Of a stretch of 64,000 bases of DNA, positions 60,734 to 64,000 are shown in pieces. The stretch's first letter is position 1, and the number at the start of each line of letters is the position of its first letter. Under the pieces are notes generated by a model, which was given only the letters and a program-made list of their open reading frames with translations, was not told the DNA's origin and did not search any database. The DNA is from Beta vulgaris subsp. vulgaris (lineage: Eukaryota; Streptophyta; Magnoliopsida; Caryophyllales; Amaranthaceae), in NCBI RefSeq assembly GCF_026745355.1, contig NC_079202.1, forward strand, positions 26,893,072 through 26,957,071, read 5' to 3'. The position numbers and the translations under genes are program-made.

Positions 60734-60815
60734 TAGTGAAGACTTTGGAGACTTTGGAGATGAAATGTTTACTCCATAAAAGTATAAAGGAAATAAGGAT
60801 AGGAATGATAATGTA
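60211..60815 (+). pseudogene. P1 extra ORF upstream of gag, broken by insertions
   Basis: Reconnecting 55414-55416 (ATG), 59901-59914 and 60211 onward gives a frame starting MSARQVN and containing NPIVLSDDE, aligned with M2's ORF. Later blocks (YTSLESIMR; VIQEFDCTR) also match. A stop follows MRYVLK (about 60331), so it is dead. Its C-terminal part contains the (TAT)n expansion, then SEDFGD and DEMFTPYK. Function unknown. Confidence 0.6.
60524..60735 (+). repeat. (TTA)n/(TAT)n microsatellite, about 210 bp
   Basis: About 65-70 ATT-type triplets with a few TTG and TA interruptions. The equivalent M1 site (about 49075-49048, reverse strand) has only a handful of triplets, so this is an expansion private to P1. 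Apparent poly-Leu/poly-Ile frames are by-products. Confidence 0.95.
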
Positions 60816-61260
60816 ACTCCATAGAGTATTTATTTATGGTTTAAGATTAGTAGTTGGAAAGTAGTCAAACTACAATGGGTTAAATTTCCTTATTTAGCTT
60901 TCTTATATTGTTGATGGATAAGTTGGTTATTTGGATTGGGAGAATATTCTTATTATCGATTGAGGAATAAAAGCTATTATTTATTTATATGAGTGAGTAA
61001 GAATTTATTCTGGGCACGTGATGAGAATATTTTTATTATTTAAATTTTCATTATGTGATTATATTCTTGCTTACTTGTTTCTACTTGCATGTTGATGTGA
61101 ATATATTTTACATGGATGATTGTATGATTATTAGAGAACATTTCATGTTGAACTTGAAACTAGTTGGAAAATTGTTTGTTGATGCGATCTTTAATGATCA
61201 AATCAAATATTACCTTCTTAGATGGGCATGTAAGTTATGCTGGAACCTAAAGTAGAGTTA
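60816..61260. other. P1 leader between extra ORF and gag
   Basis: Non-coding leader shared with M1 and M2: 'gggcacgtgatg', 'gttgatgcgatctttaatgatcaaatcaaat', 'cttatgctggaacc' blocks (the middle one overlaps the M2 40310 region). Confidence 0.6.
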
Positions 61261-61715
61261 CGTTAAGTTTCAGTCGCGAAGTAGAGTGTCAAACAATAAT
61301 GATGCCTTAGATATTGCTATTCGCCCATGGGCAGAGAATTGAACTCGAAAGAGTTGAGTGTCCCGATTCTGCTGGGACATGTTCAAAAGACTAGCCAAGA
61401 TTAAATTGTTGTACTATAAGGGGCAAGCTGACCTTAGCTTCTTAGAGAGTTAGATTTGAGAGTTTGAAAAGATTTTTGGAGCTGTGAACTGTCCTGAGAG
61501 TAGGTCAAGTTCTACTGTATCTGAAGGATGAGGCTGACTTACGGTGGAAAGAGAATATATTTTACATGGATGGGGAGCATGACTATCTCTAAGTATTATA
61601 TCAAGTTCATAGCATTGTCTAGATTTGCACTTGAAGTAGTAGCCACTGAGGAGTTAAAAGATTAGTGATTTGAGCAAGGTTTGACTAAGGAAATCCAATT
61701 GGGTTAGTAGATTTC
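61261..61715 (+). pseudogene. P1 gag remnant with internal deletions
   Basis: Homologous to M2 gag (40239-39697), but the block after 'ggtggaaagagaa' (about 61555) is missing and stops are frequent. It ends at the QGL..EI block (about 61676-61700), then jumps to the DFEVIDLP stretch of the protease region, losing the zinc knuckle and protease active site. Confidence 0.75.
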
Positions 61716-61718
61716 GAA

Positions 61719-62351
61719 GTGATTGATTTGCCTATTAGTATACCTGCTAGAGAAATCATAAGGTGTACCAAGTTGTTTAGAAATTTGCCTTTGAAAATAG
61801 GAGATTGTGTATTTCCATCTGACTTAATAGAATTCAATTTGGGAGACCTAGATGTGATTCTTGGGATGAACTGGTTAAGTCTTTACAAGGCTAATATCGA
61901 TTGTGAGATTCAGAAGGTAGTGTTGAGAAACCCTTTGGAAAATTTGACCTTCTATAAACGTTTTGGGAAACCCGAGAAATTTGGAGTTATCTCTGCTATG
62001 CAAGTGAGGAAATTGATAAGAAAGGGGTGTGAGTTATTCTTCTGTAGTGTGCAGGATGTGAGTAAGAAAGTTGAAGTAAAACTTGAGGATGTACCAATAG
62101 TGAACGAGTTTATGGATGTGTTCCCGAGTGAGATTTCAGGTATGCCACCCGCGAGAGTTGTTGAGTTCACCATAGACTTAGTTCCTGGAACTGCACCTAT
62201 GTCTAAGGCACCCTATAGAGTGACACCTCCTAAGATGAGTGAGCTGAAAATGCAATTGCAAGAAATACTGGATAAAGGTTATATTAGGCCTACTGCATCA
62301 CCTTGGGGAGCTCCTGTGTTATTTATGAAAAAAAAAAACATGGGAGCATGA
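61719..62351 (+). pseudogene. P1 protease C-terminal half and RT entry
   Basis: A 210-codon frame: IDLPISIPAREIIRCTKLF and LGDLDVILGMNWLSLYKA (second half of the Ty3/gypsy aspartic protease), then [19 protein letters not shown] and [19 protein letters not shown] (RT start). A run of nine A near 62330-62338 shifts the frame, and RT resumes in another frame. Confidence 0.88.
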
Positions 62352-62406
62352 GGCTATGCGTTAATTATAGGGAGTTGAATAATGTAACCACAAAAACAAA
62401 TATCCT

Positions 62407-63384
62407 TTGCCTAGAATAAATGACCTATTCGACCAATTGAATGGGGCGAGTGTGTTATCAAAAATTGACTTACGTTCAGGATATCATCAATTGAGGCTAG
62501 CTGATAAGGATGTACCTAAGACTGCCTTTGGAACGCGTTATGGTCATTATGAATTGACTGTAATGCCATGTGGGTTGACCAATGCTCCTGCTATATTTAT
62601 GGATTTAATGAATAGGATCTTTCATGAGTTTCTAGACAAGTTTGTGGTAGTTTTTATTGATGACATACTAATATATTCGAGGAATGAAGCTGAGCATGAT
62701 GAGCACTTGAGGATCATTTTGGAGACATTGAGGAAAAACCAATTATATGTCAAGTTCTCTAAGTGTGAGTTTCGTTTGGAGAAAGTAGCATTTTTGGGTC
62801 ATTATGTGTCTAAGGAAGGAGTCTCTGTAGATTCTGCGAAGATTCAAGCTGTGAGTGAGTGGCCAATTCCAAAGAGCGTGTCAGATATTAGAAGTTTCTT
62901 AGGTCTAGCTGGCTATTATAGAAAATTTGTGAGTGATTTCTCGAAGATAGCAAGACCTATGACCAACTTGATGAAAAAGGAGTCCAAATTCGAGTGGAGT
63001 GAAAAGTGTGAAGAAGCCTTTCAGATTTTGAAGGATCGTTTAACCTCTGCACCTGTTTTAACCCCGCCTGATGGGATTGAGGGATTTGAGGTATATAGTG
63101 ACGCTTCGAAAAATGGTCGAGGATATGTGCTACAGCAGAATGGGAAGGTAATACCATATGCGTCGCGTCAATTGAAACCTTATGAGGCTAATTACCTTAC
63201 CCATGACCTAGAGTTAGCTGCCATAGAGTTTGCATTGAAAATTTGGAGACATTATCTTTATGGAGCTACTTGTAAGATATTCACAGACCATAAGAGCTTG
63301 AAGTACACTTTCACCCAAAAAGACCTGAATATGAGGCAAAGAAGATGGCTAGAGTTGATTAAGGATTATGATCTAGACATCTAG
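62407..63384 (+). pseudogene. P1 reverse transcriptase-RNase H
   Basis: 325 codons. RT palm: [39 protein letters not shown] (in pieces), catalytic FIDDIL at about 62655-62672, [22 protein letters not shown]. RNase [31 protein letters not shown]. The largest intact retroviral-type domain in the window. TAG at 63382-63384 interrupts before YHEGKAN..ADALSRK, which continues in frame. Confidence 0.93.
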
Positions 63385-64000
63385 TATCATGAGGGGAAAG
63401 CAAATGTAGTTGCTGATGCCCTAAGTAGAAAATCAAGTCATAGCTTGAGTGCCTTGATAGTCCCTGAGGAGTTGTGTCGAGATATGGAAAGGCTGAGCTT
63501 AGAAATTTTAAATCCTGGGGAAAGTGAGGCAAGGCTTAATATTCTTTCTTTGGGTTTGTCAGTTTTCGACGAGATCATAGAGGGTCAAGTTGGTGATGAG
63601 CACCTATATAAGATCAAGGAAAAATTGAAGCAAGGTAAGGAAGCTGATTTTAAGATTTATGATGATGGGAGTCTAAGGTTTGAAGGGAGGTGGTGTGTAC
63701 CACAGAAGTGCAATGACCTTAAGAGACGCCTCATGGATGAGGGGCATGATACTCCATATTCTGTGCACCTTGGGGGTGATAAATTGTATAAAGACCTTAA
63801 GGTTATCTATTGGTGGCCAAATATGAAGCGAGAGGTAGCTGAGTATGTGTCTAAGTGCCTAACCTGTCAGAAGGTGAAGATAGATCATAAGAGACCCATG
63901 GGGAAGGTTCAATCTTTAGAGGTTCCTGGATAGAAGTGGGATTCTATTTCTATGCACTTTGTGACTGCCTTACCTAGGAGAAGGAGTGGAAATGACACTA
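63385..64000 (+). pseudogene. P1 integrase N-terminus, cut by window end
   Basis: Same frame after the TAG: ADALSRKS, then GRWCVPQKCNDLKRRLMDEG, YWWPNMKREVAEYVSKCLTCQKVK, the HHCC zinc-finger end. Another stop at 63931-63933 replaces the usual Trp before KWD. The integrase core begins (FVTALPR) and runs off the window. Confidence 0.9.

Larger units (their letters stand above)
37219..64000 (-). mobile_element. M2: outermost minus-strand Ty3/gypsy chromovirus (5' end off-window)
   Basis: M2 starts with the reversed LTR end 'tgtaacaccccgataattctc' (37219). It keeps part of its 3' LTR, gag, an upstream extra ORF and the leader down to 'ggttatttt...' at about 41766-41787, where P1 interrupts it. 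Its primer site and 5' LTR should lie beyond 64000. Its pol and the start of its 3' LTR are deleted, replaced by a foreign LTR at 39032-39415. The left target duplication would be ctaag (37214-37218). Confidence 0.75.
41788..64000 (+). mobile_element. P1: plus-strand chromovirus inserted in M2 (3' end off-window)
   Basis: The LTR begins TGTAACCCCCATAATTTT at 41788 directly after M2's 'aacctaa'. Its 5' LTR (41788-42014 plus 52654-54680) is split by M1. The primer site and leader follow 54681, split by a LINE (55417-59886) and a hAT MITE (59915-60202). Gag remnants lie at 61261-61715 and protease-RT-RNase H-integrase from 61719 to the window end. Orientation is opposite to M1 and M2. Multiple stops and frameshifts make it non-functional. 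Confidence 0.85.

Noticed and set aside
60460..60816. Frames giving long poly-Ile and poly-Leu proteins
   Set aside because: Readings of the ATT microsatellite. The family comparison supports the Tyr frame instead.

Overview
The window is a stretch of plant nuclear genome. It holds one spliced protein-coding gene with TE-swollen GT-AG introns, Stowaway, Mutator-like and hAT MITEs, a Helitron-like repeat, Ty3/gypsy chromovirus retrotransposons and a plant-type L1 LINE. The style suggests a eudicot. I cannot fix the species; Caryophyllales is only an impression from the repeats.

Region 1 (1-36.8 kb). After a Mutator-like repeat (1 to about 1475) comes one plus-strand gene for a HAD-superfamily IG-type 5'-nucleotidase (cN-II-like). 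I joined 17 exons from 1903 to 36612. All junctions are GT-AG, phases agree throughout, and the sum is 1830 nt (609 aa plus stop). The first exon adds a Ser/Arg-rich, transit-peptide-like leader. The gene spans 34.7 kb for a 1.8 kb coding sequence because its introns hold nested TEs. Intron 2 has a gag/chromodomain LTR relic containing a hAT MITE and a Stowaway, and the Stowaway is itself split by a Mutator-like element. Intron 5 has Stowaways and inverted-repeat fragments. Intron 6 has a hAT element and a minus-strand chromovirus relic. Intron 7 has Stowaways and a 573-bp Mutator-like MITE. Intron 10 has a 1.3-kb fold-back element. Intron 12 has a 580-bp relative of the intron 7 MITE. Intron 13 has a LINE relic, an LTR relic, a minisatellite and a probable Helitron.

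Region 2 (37.2-64 kb) is a nest of three copies of one chromovirus family. M2 (minus strand, begins at 37219, 5' end off-window) is interrupted at its primer-binding site by P1 (plus strand, begins at 41788, 3' end off-window). P1's 5' LTR is interrupted by M1 (minus strand, 42015-52648, TAAAA target duplication, two LTRs of about 2.45 kb). P1's leader is further interrupted by a LINE (55417-59886, 14-bp target duplication) and a GC-rich hAT MITE (59915-60202, 8-bp target duplication). P1's pol then runs to the window end. None of these elements has an intact gag-pol.

The most unusual observation is an extra reading frame between the 5' LTR and gag, visible in all three copies, intact in M2 (40736-41140), with an in-frame Tyr-triplet expansion in P1. 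M1 and P1 also share an internal deletion that removed the zinc knuckle and protease active site, so they look like a non-autonomous sublineage that kept moving.
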